From Erythrobacter sp. (GTDB taxonomy: Bacteria > Pseudomonadota > Alphaproteobacteria > Sphingomonadales > Sphingomonadaceae), in NCBI GenBank assembly GCA_009993635.1, contig JAACTC010000008.1:154809-218808 (forward strand): DNA of 64,000 nt, read 5' to 3'. Within the stretch, counting starts at the first letter, position 1; each line of letters starts with the position of its first letter. The notes under the pieces are model-generated. The model saw only the letters and a program-made list of their open reading frames with translations, was not told the origin of the DNA and searched no databases. Position numbers and translations under genes: made by a program. Shown here piece by piece: positions 28,183 through 36,632 of the stretch.

Positions 28183-29514
28183 TCAATCCATCAGGATGGG
28201 CATGGCAAGCGGCGGCTCGACGATGCTGTCGGCGCCGCTGAGCCGCACCAGCGCGTCGCGCACGTTGCGCGCCGGTGCCTTGTGCGTGACGAGTGCGATC
28301 ATGGTCCCGCTTTCGACGGGGCCGCCGCCGTCCGGCGCGCTTTCGCCTTCCTGTATCAGGCTCTGGATACTCACCCGCGCATCGCGCATCGCGGCAGCGA
28401 GTTCGGCCAGCACGCCGGGCCGGTCCGCAACCACGAAGCGCAGGTAATAGCGCGCCTCGCGCGCGCCCGAATCGGCGCATTCGGCGGGCCGGAGGTCGGC
28501 TGCGCGGATCGAGAAGGAAGGCCGCGCTTCGCCGCGCGCCAAGGCGACGAGATCCGAAACGATGGCGCTGGCGGTCGATTCGCTGCCCGCGCCGGCGCCC
28601 TGGATCAGGATTGGCCCTGCGTAATCACCGTGCACCAGCACCGCATTGGTCGGCCCGTCGATCGCCGCCAATGGATGGCCTGCGGGCAGCAGGCAGGGGC
28701 GCACGCGCTGCAGCAGTCGGGGCGATCCGCCACCGGGCGCCGTTTCCAGATCGGCCATGGCGACCAGCCGTACGCAATAGCCGAGCCGGTCCGCCTGCAT
28801 GATGTCGGCGGCGCGCACGTCGCGGATGCCCTCGATCTCGACCTCGGCGAAACGCGGCCGCACGCCAAAGGCCAGCGCGGCGAGGATCGCCAGCTTGTGG
28901 GCTGCATCTCCTCCGCCCACGTCGAGTGCGGGATCGGCTTCTGCATAGCCGAGCCGCTGTGCTTCGCAGAGTACTTCCGCAAAGTCCTCCCCCTGCCGCT
29001 CCATCGCGGAAAGGATGTAGTTGGAGGTGCCGTTCAGAATGCCCTCGATCCGGTCGATCCGGTTGCCGACCATCCCTTCGCGCAGCGTTTGCAGGATGGG
29101 CGTGCCCGCGCACACCGCGGCTTCGAACAGCAGCGCCGTGCCGCTGGCTTCGGCAGTCTCGGCCAGGGCAAAGCCATGTTCCGCGATCATCGCCTTGTTC
29201 GCGGTGACCAGCGGCCTGCCACGCCCGAGGCACGCACGCGCCAGATCGAGTGCCGGCCCGTCTGTCCCGCCGATGGTTTCGATCACCGCATCCAGTCCGT
29301 CGCGCTGGGCCAGCGCCGCGGGATCGTCACACCATTCGTACCGGCTGAGGTCGAGCCCGCGCTCGCGCGAACGATCGCGTGCGCTCACCGCACGGACTTC
29401 GATTCGCCTTCCGCTGCGTGCCTCCAGCAGGGCCTGATGTTCGTCCAGCAGCCGCAAGACGCCGGTGCCGACGGTGCCGAGGCCCGCGAGGCCCACCTTG
29501 AATACTTCGCTCAT
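28183..29514 (-). CDS. hom: Homoserine dehydrogenase
   Basis: Reduces aspartate semialdehyde to homoserine, the branch leading to threonine and methionine. 443 residues. N-terminal NAD(P) fold with GLAGLGTVGTG at about residues 8-18; the catalytic domain has NGTSNYIL and the YAEADPALDVGGGDAAHKLAIL region with the active-site Asp and Lys. The C-terminal ACT domain (about residues 355-440, starting YLRFVVADRPGVLAEL) is the likely site of threonine feedback. The start is the ATG for MSEVFKVG; a longer frame upstream has no support. Confidence 0.97.
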   Translation of the reverse strand: MSEVFKVGLAGLGTVGTGVLRLLDEHQALLEARSGRRIEVRAVSARDRSRERGLDLSRYEWCDDPAALAQRDGLDAVIETIGGTDGPALDLARACLGRGRPLVTANKAMIAEHGFALAETAEASGTALLFEAAVCAGTPILQTLREGMVGNRIDRIEGILNGTSNYILSAMERQGEDFAEVLCEAQRLGYAEADPALDVGGGDAAHKLAILAALAFGVRPRFAEVEIEGIRDVRAADIMQADRLGYCVRLVAMADLETAPGGGSPRLLQRVRPCLLPAGHPLAAIDGPTNAVLVHGDYAGPILIQGAGAGSESTASAIVSDLVALARGEARPSFSIRAADLRPAECADSGAREARYYLRFVVADRPGVLAELAAAMRDARVSIQSLIQEGESAPDGGGPVESGTMIALVTHKAPARNVRDALVRLSGADSIVEPPLAMPILMD

Positions 29515-29574
29515 GCACAAAAGCGTTAGGCACGACGCACGCGAAGGCAAGCCCGCGAATGCCGAAATCCCGCG

Positions 29575-30444
29575 CTAGTAGCGGACGCTCGGCGGTTCTC
29601 GCAGGCGCACACACGACCCCAGCTGCGAGACCACGAAGCGGTAATCGTCGCTCGCGCGGGCGCGGTCGGCAGGGTCGCGCGCAAGATTTGCTTCGCCCGG
29701 CAGGGATCGCGGCAGCGTACAGGCCAGCCGGTAGAAGGCCAGCGATCCGGGCTCGGGCACGCGCACCGCCTGGTCGACGATCTCGGAGAAGGAGACGCCC
29801 CAAACCGGCGCCATGCCCGGGCGGCGCACCACGCTGATCGCGGCGGGATCGTCGTCGATCGTATCGAGGAAGATCTGCGTTTCCGATTCGCCGGTCAGCG
29901 TGCCTGCGACCGACAGCGCATCACGCACGCCGGTAATCCGCGGGGCCGCATCGGGCGCGACAAGCTGTTCCAGAATGAGACGCGTGCGGCGCTCCAGCGC
30001 CTCGCTCCACAGCAGCTGCGCGTCGGGTGCGACCAGTTGCAGTTCGCCCGGGCGCCCTGCCACCGGCCTGGCGAACAGCAGCACTTCCTGCTTGCGCAGC
30101 TTGGGCTGGCGGCCCCTAGCGTCCAGCGGGAGATCGACCAGATAGCGTACATTCTCCCCCAGTGGGGTCGAACCGGCGATCAGATTCTGCGTCTCCGCCT
30201 CGATATAATAGCGCACATACCCCGGCCGCAGGCCCGGCGCGCGCTCAGGCGCAACCTCGCTCTGGCGGCGGATTTTTGCACGAACCACCACGTCCGCATA
30301 ATCGGCCAGATCGATCAGGTCGGCATCGCTGACCTGCTGCATCGCACTGCCGGACTGCCCGGAAGTCTGCGCGGCAAGATCGCTGCCAGGAAGGGGAGCG
30401 GCGGCAAAAATGGCGGCGGACAGGATCGGAACAAGGAACTTCAC
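29575..30444 (-). CDS. Secreted protein of unknown function
   Basis: 289 residues. The GTG at 30444 is chosen because GGAGAG lies just upstream and because it gives a compact signal peptide (cleavage near DLAAQ); an ATG 13 codons further upstream has no ribosome site. The mature protein has an opening segment (DADLIDLADYADVVVRAKI), a beta-rich middle with VLLFARPVAGRPGELQLV, and two C-terminal cysteines. The repeated beta pattern suggests a compact periplasmic domain, but I recognise none. It is transcribed toward hom with about 60 bases between, possibly as one unit. Confidence 0.72.
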   Translation of the reverse strand: MKFLVPILSAAIFAAAPLPGSDLAAQTSGQSGSAMQQVSDADLIDLADYADVVVRAKIRRQSEVAPERAPGLRPGYVRYYIEAETQNLIAGSTPLGENVRYLVDLPLDARGRQPKLRKQEVLLFARPVAGRPGELQLVAPDAQLLWSEALERRTRLILEQLVAPDAAPRITGVRDALSVAGTLTGESETQIFLDTIDDDPAAISVVRRPGMAPVWGVSFSEIVDQAVRVPEPGSLAFYRLACTLPRSLPGEANLARDPADRARASDDYRFVVSQLGSCVRLREPPSVRY

Positions 30445-30765
30445 GGCGCTCTCCGGTGTTGCTTTGGTCTGGGCCGTTGGCATTTCGACGACTCAATTTT
30501 CAGGTTGGAGACACATTTACCAGTGAATCCTGACTGAACCGACAAAGGGTTTGCAGAGGGTTAGCATCCTGTTTAAGACCCGCCTCGTTCGGGTGGACGG
30601 TATGAAATTACCCGGACAAGGCTTCTCTGGCTACGCTGATTGCGCCTCCGGATCCTCCGGAGCAGCAATCGGATTGGCTGGCGAAGTTTGACAATCGCCG
30701 TCCGGTGCAGCCGCCGGACATGATCGCCGGGCCGCGCCCGGTGCTTGATGGAGTGATGCGACTGC
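30445..30765. other. Intergenic region with structured tonB leader
   Basis: 321 bases between divergent genes. It must hold promoters for both. I see no gene: a plus-strand frame stays open from 30606 into tonB but has no start codon of its own with a ribosome site. It contains the hairpin at 30638-30670 described separately. Confidence 0.6.
30638..30670. promoter_or_regulatory. Hairpin in the tonB leader
   Basis: GATTGC (30638-30643) pairs with GCAATC (30665-30670), and CTCCGGA (30646-30652) with TCCGGAG (30656-30662), leaving a two-by-two internal loop and a three-base loop: 13 base pairs in total. It lies about 95 bases before the tonB start and has no T tract, so it is more likely an RNA leader element or a protein-binding palindrome than a terminator. 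Confidence 0.5.
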
Positions 30766-31431
30766 ATGGCTTATTCAGATCAACAGATGAGCGGTAACAA
30801 GATTATCGCGATCATCATCGTCGGTCTCATTCATGTCGTCATCGGCTACGTCCTGATCACAGGCCTGGCGTATTCCGCCGTGCAGAAGGTCGTGGAACGG
30901 GTGACGACAGTCGATATCGAGGAACCACCGCCCCCCGAACCCGAGGAAGAGCCGCCGCCACCCGAGCAGCCGCAGCCGGAAACGGCGCCGCCGCCTCCGG
31001 TCGCGCCGCCGCCTCCGATTTCGGTCGCGACGAACCCGCCCGATGTGCGTACGCAGCAGACGATTCCGCCGCCAGCCCCGCCTGCGCTGCGAATTCCGCC
31101 TGCCGCTCCGGTTGCGCCTCCCGCGCCGCCGCCGCCGCCGCCTCCCCCGCCTCCCCCGCCGCCGCCGGCCAACCCGCCGCAGCCCGCGAACGGTGGCTGG
31201 ATCTCGGATGCGGACTATCGGTCCAGCTGGGTCAGCCGTGGCTATGCCGGTACTGTGTCGTTCAGGCTCAGCATTGGCGGAAACGGCCGGGTCAGTGGCT
31301 GTTCGGTAACCGGTGGCAGCGCGCCGTCGGAACTGAAGGACGCGACCTGTCGCCTGATCGAGCGTCGGGCGAGGTTCAGGGGCGATGCCGGTTCCTATTC
31401 CGGCACGGTTCGCTGGGAAATTCCCGATTGA
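30766..31431 (+). CDS. tonB: Energy transducer TonB
   Basis: Periplasm-spanning protein that passes proton-motive energy from ExbB/ExbD to outer-membrane receptors for iron complexes, vitamin B12 and sugars. 221 residues. The membrane anchor (about residues 12-34) contains the conserved histidine (GLIHVV). Residues about 48-142 are a proline-rich rod with glutamates early (EPPPPEPEEEPPPPE) and a run of 14 prolines late. The C-terminal domain (about 145-221) has RGYAGTVSFRLSIGGNGRV, the TonB-C strand pattern, and two cysteines. GGAGTGA lies nine bases before the ATG. It leads the operon with exbB and two exbD genes. Confidence 0.93.
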   Translation: MAYSDQQMSGNKIIAIIIVGLIHVVIGYVLITGLAYSAVQKVVERVTTVDIEEPPPPEPEEEPPPPEQPQPETAPPPPVAPPPPISVATNPPDVRTQQTIPPPAPPALRIPPAAPVAPPAPPPPPPPPPPPPPPANPPQPANGGWISDADYRSSWVSRGYAGTVSFRLSIGGNGRVSGCSVTGGSAPSELKDATCRLIERRARFRGDAGSYSGTVRWEIPD

Positions 31432-31437
31432 TCCTCG

Positions 31438-31481
31438 CCGGAAATGCGCTGGCCAACCGGTACCGGCCAGCGCGTTTCCGG
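31438..31481 (+). promoter_or_regulatory. Long intercistronic hairpin between tonB and exbB
   Basis: A 17-bp stem with a single G-T wobble (CCGGAAATGCGCTGGCC at 31438-31454 with GGCCAGCGCGTTTCCGG at 31465-31481) and a ten-base loop (AACCGGTACC). A run TTTATTTTTTT begins about 16 bases further on, just before the exbB ribosome site. The distance is too large for a classic terminator; an RNA-stability or partial-termination element is likely. Confidence 0.7.
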
Positions 31482-31517
31482 TAGCTTTAACTAGTTTATT
31501 TTTTTGGAGAGTTCGCG

Positions 31518-32279
31518 ATGTTCATCAATCTTATGGCGGCCGCCGGTGAGGCAGCGCCGCAGAATGAATTCGGTTTCATGGAAGCGATGGAACAGGGCGG
31601 CCCGATCGCCTGGTCCATCCTTGCAGTGCTGGTCATCATGTCGGTCGGTTCGTTCTACATCCTGATCACCAAGCTGCTGGAACAGAACAAGGTTCTGGGT
31701 CAGTACAAGAAGGTTCGCACGCAGTTCTGGCGCGCCAACAGCCTCGAAGAAGGCGCAACCAAGCTCGACAAGAACAGCGCATGGCGCCAGATGGTCGACG
31801 ACAGCGTCGCCGCACAGGCGTCGCACGGCAAGATGACCGACAGCATGGAAGCGCACGACTGGATGCACGGTTCGCTCGCGCGTTCGCAGGACGCCATCAT
31901 GTCGCGCCTCAACGGCGGCCTCGCGTTCCTCGCCACCGTCGGTGCAACGGCACCGTTCGTTGGTCTGCTCGGTACCGTGATCGGTATCTACCGCGCGCTG
32001 ATCAACATCGGGATGGCCGGTTCGGCATCGATCGACAAGGTTGCCGGCCCGGTCGGTGAGGCGCTGATCATGACTGCGATCGGTCTGCTCGTCGCCGTGC
32101 CTGCCGTGTTCGCATACAACTGGCTGATGTCGCGCAACAAGCGCATCGCCGAACTGCTGACCGGCTTCTCGACCGACCTGCTGGCCTACATCAATTCGAA
32201 CGGTACGGTGCGTCCCATGACCGCCGCATCGACGAAGCAGGCCGCCAAGGCGACGACTGCCACGACTGCTAAGAAGTAA
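31518..32279 (+). CDS. exbB: TonB-system proton channel protein ExbB (MotA/TolQ/ExbB family)
   Basis: Inner-membrane protein of 253 residues forming the pentameric channel around ExbD. Three membrane helices: about residues 30-52, 135-160 and 172-195. Family marks are RLNGGLAFLATVGATAPFVGLLGTVIGI in helix two (broken over the membrane) and PVGEALIMTAIGLLVAVPAV in helix three, with the conserved Thr and Glu residues lining the channel. GGAGAG precedes the ATG at six bases. The C-terminal tail is Ala/Thr/Lys-rich. Confidence 0.95.
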   Translation: MFINLMAAAGEAAPQNEFGFMEAMEQGGPIAWSILAVLVIMSVGSFYILITKLLEQNKVLGQYKKVRTQFWRANSLEEGATKLDKNSAWRQMVDDSVAAQASHGKMTDSMEAHDWMHGSLARSQDAIMSRLNGGLAFLATVGATAPFVGLLGTVIGIYRALINIGMAGSASIDKVAGPVGEALIMTAIGLLVAVPAVFAYNWLMSRNKRIAELLTGFSTDLLAYINSNGTVRPMTAASTKQAAKATTATTAKK

Positions 32280-32288
32280 GCTGCTGAC

Positions 32289-32321
32289 GGGCCGCGCGTT
32301 GCCCATTTGCGCGCGCGGCCC
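32289..32321 (+). promoter_or_regulatory. Intercistronic hairpin between exbB and the first exbD
   Basis: A perfect 10-bp all-GC stem (GGGCCGCGCG at 32289-32298 with CGCGCGGCCC at 32312-32321) closes a 13-base loop ten bases after the exbB stop. The sequence after it lacks a real T tract. It may stabilise the exbB end of the message against 3' decay or reduce read-through, which would help make more ExbB than ExbD. Confidence 0.65.
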
Positions 32322-32365
32322 TCGACAGCCCTTTCTCAGGCCACTTAACGGATAGGACGCACACC

Positions 32366-32902
32366 ATGGCGATTTCCACGGGAGGCGACGGCGATACGCC
32401 GATGGCAGACATTAACACCACCCCGCTGGTGGATGTCATGCTGGTGCTTCTCATCATCTTCCTGATCGCGGTTCCGGTCGCGATCCAGACGATCGAGAAG
32501 CTCGAAATTCCGATCTTCGAATCGAGCGAATCGAAGGACAAGGTCGAAAACCTGCTGATCACCATCAGCACGACCGACGCGGAAGGCCGCACCGCAGGGC
32601 CGGTGAACTCGGGCTTCAGCGGCGCCGTTCGCGATGGCGAATGCCGTGTCTACTTCAACAACACGACACCGGTGACGTCCGAAGAGCTGTACGATCAGTC
32701 GTTCGAACGGCTCGACAGCATCGTCCAGCGTGCAGGTGGCCCGGAAGCAATCATGGAGGATCCGGACTTGATCCCTCAGGTTCACATCCGCGGCGACGTG
32801 AACGCTCCGTGGCGCTGCGTGGCCGGTGCGATCTACAATGTGCAGGCTGCCGGTTATCCGACCGTCGGGTTCATTTCGAACCCGGTCGATCCGAACGGCT
32901 GA
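32366..32902 (+). CDS. exbD: Biopolymer transporter ExbD (first, long copy)
   Basis: 178 residues with one membrane helix (about 22-42). The motif [19 protein letters not shown] carries the conserved aspartate of the proton path in the helix. The periplasmic domain is about 45 residues longer than in the second copy and contains two cysteines (GECRVYF and WRCVAG) that could form a disulfide. The end [16 protein letters not shown] is the usual ExbD/TolR ending. It is followed after 32 bases by a second exbD gene. Confidence 0.94.
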   Translation: MAISTGGDGDTPMADINTTPLVDVMLVLLIIFLIAVPVAIQTIEKLEIPIFESSESKDKVENLLITISTTDAEGRTAGPVNSGFSGAVRDGECRVYFNNTTPVTSEELYDQSFERLDSIVQRAGGPEAIMEDPDLIPQVHIRGDVNAPWRCVAGAIYNVQAAGYPTVGFISNPVDPNG

Positions 32903-32934
32903 GCCGGCAGAGCAAGAACTAGGAGACCACAACC

Positions 32935-33366
32935 ATGGCTATGTCAGGCGGAAGCGATGATGGCGCGCCGATGATGGATATGAACATGACGCCGTTGATC
33001 GACGTCCTGCTCGTGCTCCTCATCATGTTCATCATCACGATCCCGGTGGCGACCCACGCGGTCAATATCGACCTCCCGCAGCCGAATCCGAACGATCCGC
33101 AGCAGGATATCGACCCGATCAAGAACAAGATCGTGTTGACCCAAGATGGCGAAATCCTGTGGAACGGTGAGGCGATCAACCAAGGTCAGCTGGTCCGCAA
33201 CCTCGAGCTGACCCGCGACATCGAGCCCGAGCCCGAGCTTCAGTTCGAACCAGAGGCCCTTGCCAGCTACGACCTTTCGGCCCGTACGCTGAACATCATC
33301 AAGGCATCGGGCGTAACGAAGTTTGGCTTCGTCGGTAACGAACAGTACCGGACCTTCGGCAAGTAA
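32935..33366 (+). CDS. exbD: Biopolymer transporter ExbD (second, short copy)
   Basis: 143 residues with one membrane helix (about 22-42) and the motif MDMNMTPLIDVLLVLLIMF, again with the channel aspartate. The periplasmic domain has the usual IVLTQDGEILWNGEAI strand pair and ends NIIKASGVTKFGFVGNEQYR. No cysteines. With the long copy, exbB and tonB it makes a four-gene energy-transduction set, a common arrangement in sphingomonads, which carry many TonB-dependent receptors. An intrinsic terminator follows. Confidence 0.94.
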   Translation: MAMSGGSDDGAPMMDMNMTPLIDVLLVLLIMFIITIPVATHAVNIDLPQPNPNDPQQDIDPIKNKIVLTQDGEILWNGEAINQGQLVRNLELTRDIEPEPELQFEPEALASYDLSARTLNIIKASGVTKFGFVGNEQYRTFGK

Positions 33367-33413
33367 GGTCTGCGCATAAAAAAAGGGCCGCGCCATCGCG
33401 TGACCGGCGACAG

Positions 33414-33439
33414 AGGGGCGGAGCGATCCGCCCCTTTTT
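33414..33439 (+). terminator. Rho-independent terminator of the ton operon
   Basis: AGGGGCGG (33414-33421) pairs with CCGCCCCT (33428-33435) around the loop AGCGAT and is followed by a run of five Ts (33435-33439). It lies 48 bases after the last exbD stop. Confidence 0.9.
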
Positions 33440-33717
33440 CGTATCTGCTGAAGAGGCGCCATCACCTGCGCCCATTCGCACTGGCGGGATCCTCCGCAAT
33501 GGCCTGCGGGTGCATTGCGAAGCTGGCGTCTGTCGCCGCCAGATGGGGCAAACGGAGTGCTCACTCTCTGCCCGCCTCTCAGCCGCCATCGTCGCAGGCC
33601 GCAAGACCGATCGGTTCGCGTTCGGGTCGCTGAGGGCAGGTCATCGCGACCAAACGCGACAAATCACCATTGAATGGTGACTCTGCATCTCCGCGGGAAC
33701 CGGTCTATAGCCGAACG

Positions 33718-34125
33718 ATGACGATCCCTGACAATTACAGCTGCGTCCATGCCATTCCATCGCTGGACGATTACATGCGCCTGCGCCGTGAATCAGGCCT
33801 CACTCCGCGCGACGCGCTCGCGGCCGAAGCCGGTCTCCCAAACAGCTTCGTCGCCGTCGTGATCGCACATGAGGGGGAGACGGTCGGAATGGGGCGGGTG
33901 ATCGGTGACGGTGGGCTTTTCTTTCAGGTCGTCGACATCGCCGTTCTGCCCGCGCACCAGGGCAAGGGGCTTGGCAAGGCGATCATGCGGGCCCTGATGG
34001 ACCGACTGGCGCAATCGATTGCCGCGGCGGCCTATGTCAGCCTGATTGCCGATGGGGAGGCGCGCCACCTCTACGCAGCCCATGGCTTTGCGCCGGTGGC
34101 ACCCAAATCGATAAGCATGGCCTGA
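33718..34125 (+). CDS. GNAT family N-acetyltransferase
   Basis: 135 residues from the ATG for MTIPDNY; no clear ribosome site precedes it, and no better start is visible. The acetyl-CoA site is DIAVLPAHQGKGLGKAIMRALM near residues 78-99 (motif A, R/Q-x-x-G-x-G/A), followed by the typical beta-bulge strand YVSLIADGEARHLYAAHGF. The substrate is unknown; the compact size and the LYAAHGF ending fit YiiD- or aminoglycoside-like small GNATs of unclear function. About 280 bases of unassigned sequence lie between the ton-operon terminator and this gene. Confidence 0.88.
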   Translation: MTIPDNYSCVHAIPSLDDYMRLRRESGLTPRDALAAEAGLPNSFVAVVIAHEGETVGMGRVIGDGGLFFQVVDIAVLPAHQGKGLGKAIMRALMDRLAQSIAAAAYVSLIADGEARHLYAAHGFAPVAPKSISMA

Positions 34126-34155
34126 CTGGTTGTTCCTTGGGGCGAGTAGCGCCCG

Positions 34156-36591
34156 TCAATCGCCACGCATCGCTTCGCCAGCGAGCGTTTCCGCCTCCAG
34201 CAGAAGTTCGTCGTCGACCGATCCTTGCGGCACGCTCTCCCGGCCGATCATCACCATAACGGGCACCGCCAGCGGGCTGACCCGGTCGAGCCGGCCATGC
34301 ACCAGATCAGCCTGCGCCCTGTCGAGCAGATCGCCCAGCCGCCCAACGTCGGTCATTCGCGTGCGCGCATCCGCCCACGCAGCCTCAAGCAGCACATGAT
34401 CGGGTTCGTACTTGCGCAGCACATCGTAAATCAGGTCGGTCGAAAAGGTGACCTGCTTGCCGCTTTTCCGCTTGCCCGGATGCTGCCGCTCCACCAGCCC
34501 GCCGATCACCGCAACTTCGCGAAAGGATCGGCGCAGGAGGTGCGAATCCTGCACCCAGTCGATGAATTCATGCGCCAGGATATCGGGCGAAAGCAGCGGT
34601 GCCGGGTCCTCCACCGGCTTCAGTCCCCAGACCGCCAGCGAATAGTCGTTCGCCACGAAGCCGCCGGGCATCAGCCCGCGATCTTCCATCCGCTTGGTAA
34701 TCAGCATGCCGAGCGACTGGTTCGCGTTCCAGCCGACGAAGGTATAATACACCGTGTATTCGCGCCCGCCGCGCGGAAAACTCTCGACCAGCAGGTTATC
34801 CGGCCCCGGCATCGTGCTGCGCCAGTCCTGCATTTCCAGCCATTCGCGCACATCGTCGGGGAAGCGCGCCCAGCCCGCGCGATCGACCAGCATCGCCCGC
34901 ACCCTGTCCGCCAGATGCGTGGTCAGCGGCATGCGCGCGCCGCCATAGCTGGGAATCATCGCCGCTTTCGACGATGCGCGCACCACCACCTCCATATCGC
35001 GCAGCTGCTCTACCTCCAGCGAGGTTCCGGCGAAGGCGAAGGTATCGCCCGGCGAAAGCTGCGCGGCGAAATTCTCCTCCACGCGGCCGAGCGAGCGGCC
35101 GTTCCTGAAGCGCACCTCCAGCATCTCGGCATCCATGATGATGCCCGCATTGAGCCGATGGCGCGCTGCGTGTTGCGGATGGGTCAGCCGCCATTCGCCC
35201 GAACGGTCGCGCACGATCCGCTGAAAGCGGTCATAGGCCCTGAGCGCATAGCCGCCGGTGGCGACGAAGTTCAGCACCCGCGCAAACACCTCCTCATCGA
35301 CCCACGCATAGGGCAGGCAGCCGCGAACCTGCGCCAGCAGATCCGCCTCGTCGAACGGCGCCGCGCAGGCGCAGGCCATGATGTGCTGAGCCAATACGTC
35401 GAGCCCGCCGGGCCGGAAATCCTCTCCGTCGCGCTGCCCCTCGTCCACCGCGTCCTTCGCGGCCTGCGCTTCGAGGAATTCGAACCTGTTGCCCGGCACC
35501 AGCAGGGCGCGGCTGGGCTGATCGAGCCGGTGATTGGCGCGGCCCACGCGCTGCAACAGCCGAGAGGAGCCCTTTGGCGCGCCCATCTGCACCACGCAGT
35601 CGATATCGCCCCAGTCGACCCCCAGATCGAGGCTGGCGGTGGCGACCAGCGCGCGCAGATCGCCCGCGGCCATTGCCCCTTCCACCTTCCCCCGCGCCTC
35701 GCGGCTGAGCGAGCCATGGTGGATGCCGATCGGCAGCTTGTCCTCGTTCACATCCCACAGGTGTTGGAAAATATACTCGGCAAGAAAGCGCGTGTTGGTG
35801 AAGACGAGCGTGGTCCGGTTCTGCCGCAGGACCTCGTAGAGCTGCGGAATCGCCCAAGTCGCGGCGTGCCCGCCCCAGGGCACGCGGTTCTCGTCCGGCA
35901 GCAGGATATCCACCTGCGGCGGTGCGCCGGATTCGCCGCACACCAGCGCCACACGGTCGATCTCTCCCCACGGGGCCAGCCAGCTGCGAAACCCCTCTTC
36001 ATTGGCGACCGTCGCCGACAGGGCGGCCCGCTGCATCTGCGGCGCAATACGCTGGAGCCGGGCGAGGCACAGCGCGAGCAGATCGCCGCGCTTGCCGGTG
36101 GCGAACGCGTGGATCTCGTCGATCACGATCCGCTGGCAGCCGGCGAACATGTCGAAGCTTTCGGGGTAGGAAAGCAGCAGCGACAGGCTTTCGGGCGTGG
36201 TCAGCAGCACATGGGGCGGCTTGTCGCGCTGGCGGCGCTTGCGATCCGACGAGGTATCGCCGCTGCGCGTATCGACGTCGATCGGCAAGCCCATCTCTTC
36301 GATCGGGGCGATCAGGTTGCGTGCGACATCCTGCGCCAGCGCCTTCAGCGGCGAAACGTAGATCGTGTGCAGGCCCTGGGGCGGCGCGGCATCGCCCAGT
36401 CGGGATGGCGTGAAGGAGGCAAGCGTCGGCAGGAAGCCCGCCAGCGTTTTGCCTGCGCCAGTATCCGCCACCAGCAGGGCGTGATCGCCCCGGTCGCTCG
36501 CTTCGAGCATCGCGCGCTGATGGTCGCGGATGCGCCACGCGCGCCCCGCGAACCAGTCTTCGATTTCAGGCGGTACGCCGGTGCCCGTCAT
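34156..36591 (-). CDS. Ligase-associated DNA damage response DEXH-box helicase
   Basis: Lhr-like superfamily 2 helicase of 811 residues. Walker A is ADTGAGKT at 42-49; the DEIH box with HAFATGKRGDLLALCLARL follows near residue 150; SATVAN is motif III; the second RecA domain has LVFTNTRFLAEY, ATASLDLGVDWGDIDCVVQMGAPKGS (over two strands) and QRVGRANHR (motif VI). A long C-terminal part with winged-helix character completes the protein. In proteobacteria this helicase is usually encoded with an ATP-dependent DNA ligase, a beta-lactamase-fold exonuclease and a PdeM-like phosphoesterase. None of them flanks it here. Confidence 0.93.
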   Translation of the reverse strand: MTGTGVPPEIEDWFAGRAWRIRDHQRAMLEASDRGDHALLVADTGAGKTLAGFLPTLASFTPSRLGDAAPPQGLHTIYVSPLKALAQDVARNLIAPIEEMGLPIDVDTRSGDTSSDRKRRQRDKPPHVLLTTPESLSLLLSYPESFDMFAGCQRIVIDEIHAFATGKRGDLLALCLARLQRIAPQMQRAALSATVANEEGFRSWLAPWGEIDRVALVCGESGAPPQVDILLPDENRVPWGGHAATWAIPQLYEVLRQNRTTLVFTNTRFLAEYIFQHLWDVNEDKLPIGIHHGSLSREARGKVEGAMAAGDLRALVATASLDLGVDWGDIDCVVQMGAPKGSSRLLQRVGRANHRLDQPSRALLVPGNRFEFLEAQAAKDAVDEGQRDGEDFRPGGLDVLAQHIMACACAAPFDEADLLAQVRGCLPYAWVDEEVFARVLNFVATGGYALRAYDRFQRIVRDRSGEWRLTHPQHAARHRLNAGIIMDAEMLEVRFRNGRSLGRVEENFAAQLSPGDTFAFAGTSLEVEQLRDMEVVVRASSKAAMIPSYGGARMPLTTHLADRVRAMLVDRAGWARFPDDVREWLEMQDWRSTMPGPDNLLVESFPRGGREYTVYYTFVGWNANQSLGMLITKRMEDRGLMPGGFVANDYSLAVWGLKPVEDPAPLLSPDILAHEFIDWVQDSHLLRRSFREVAVIGGLVERQHPGKRKSGKQVTFSTDLIYDVLRKYEPDHVLLEAAWADARTRMTDVGRLGDLLDRAQADLVHGRLDRVSPLAVPVMVMIGRESVPQGSVDDELLLEAETLAGEAMRGD

Positions 36592-36632
36592 GCTCTCTCA
36601 ATGCACGAGCGGGCCAATGGAGCCGAAGCGCC

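Noticed and set aside
30606..30800. Plus-strand frame running into tonB as a leader peptide gene
   Set aside because: No start codon with a ribosome site, and the sequence has no motif; the tonB start itself has a good ribosome site.
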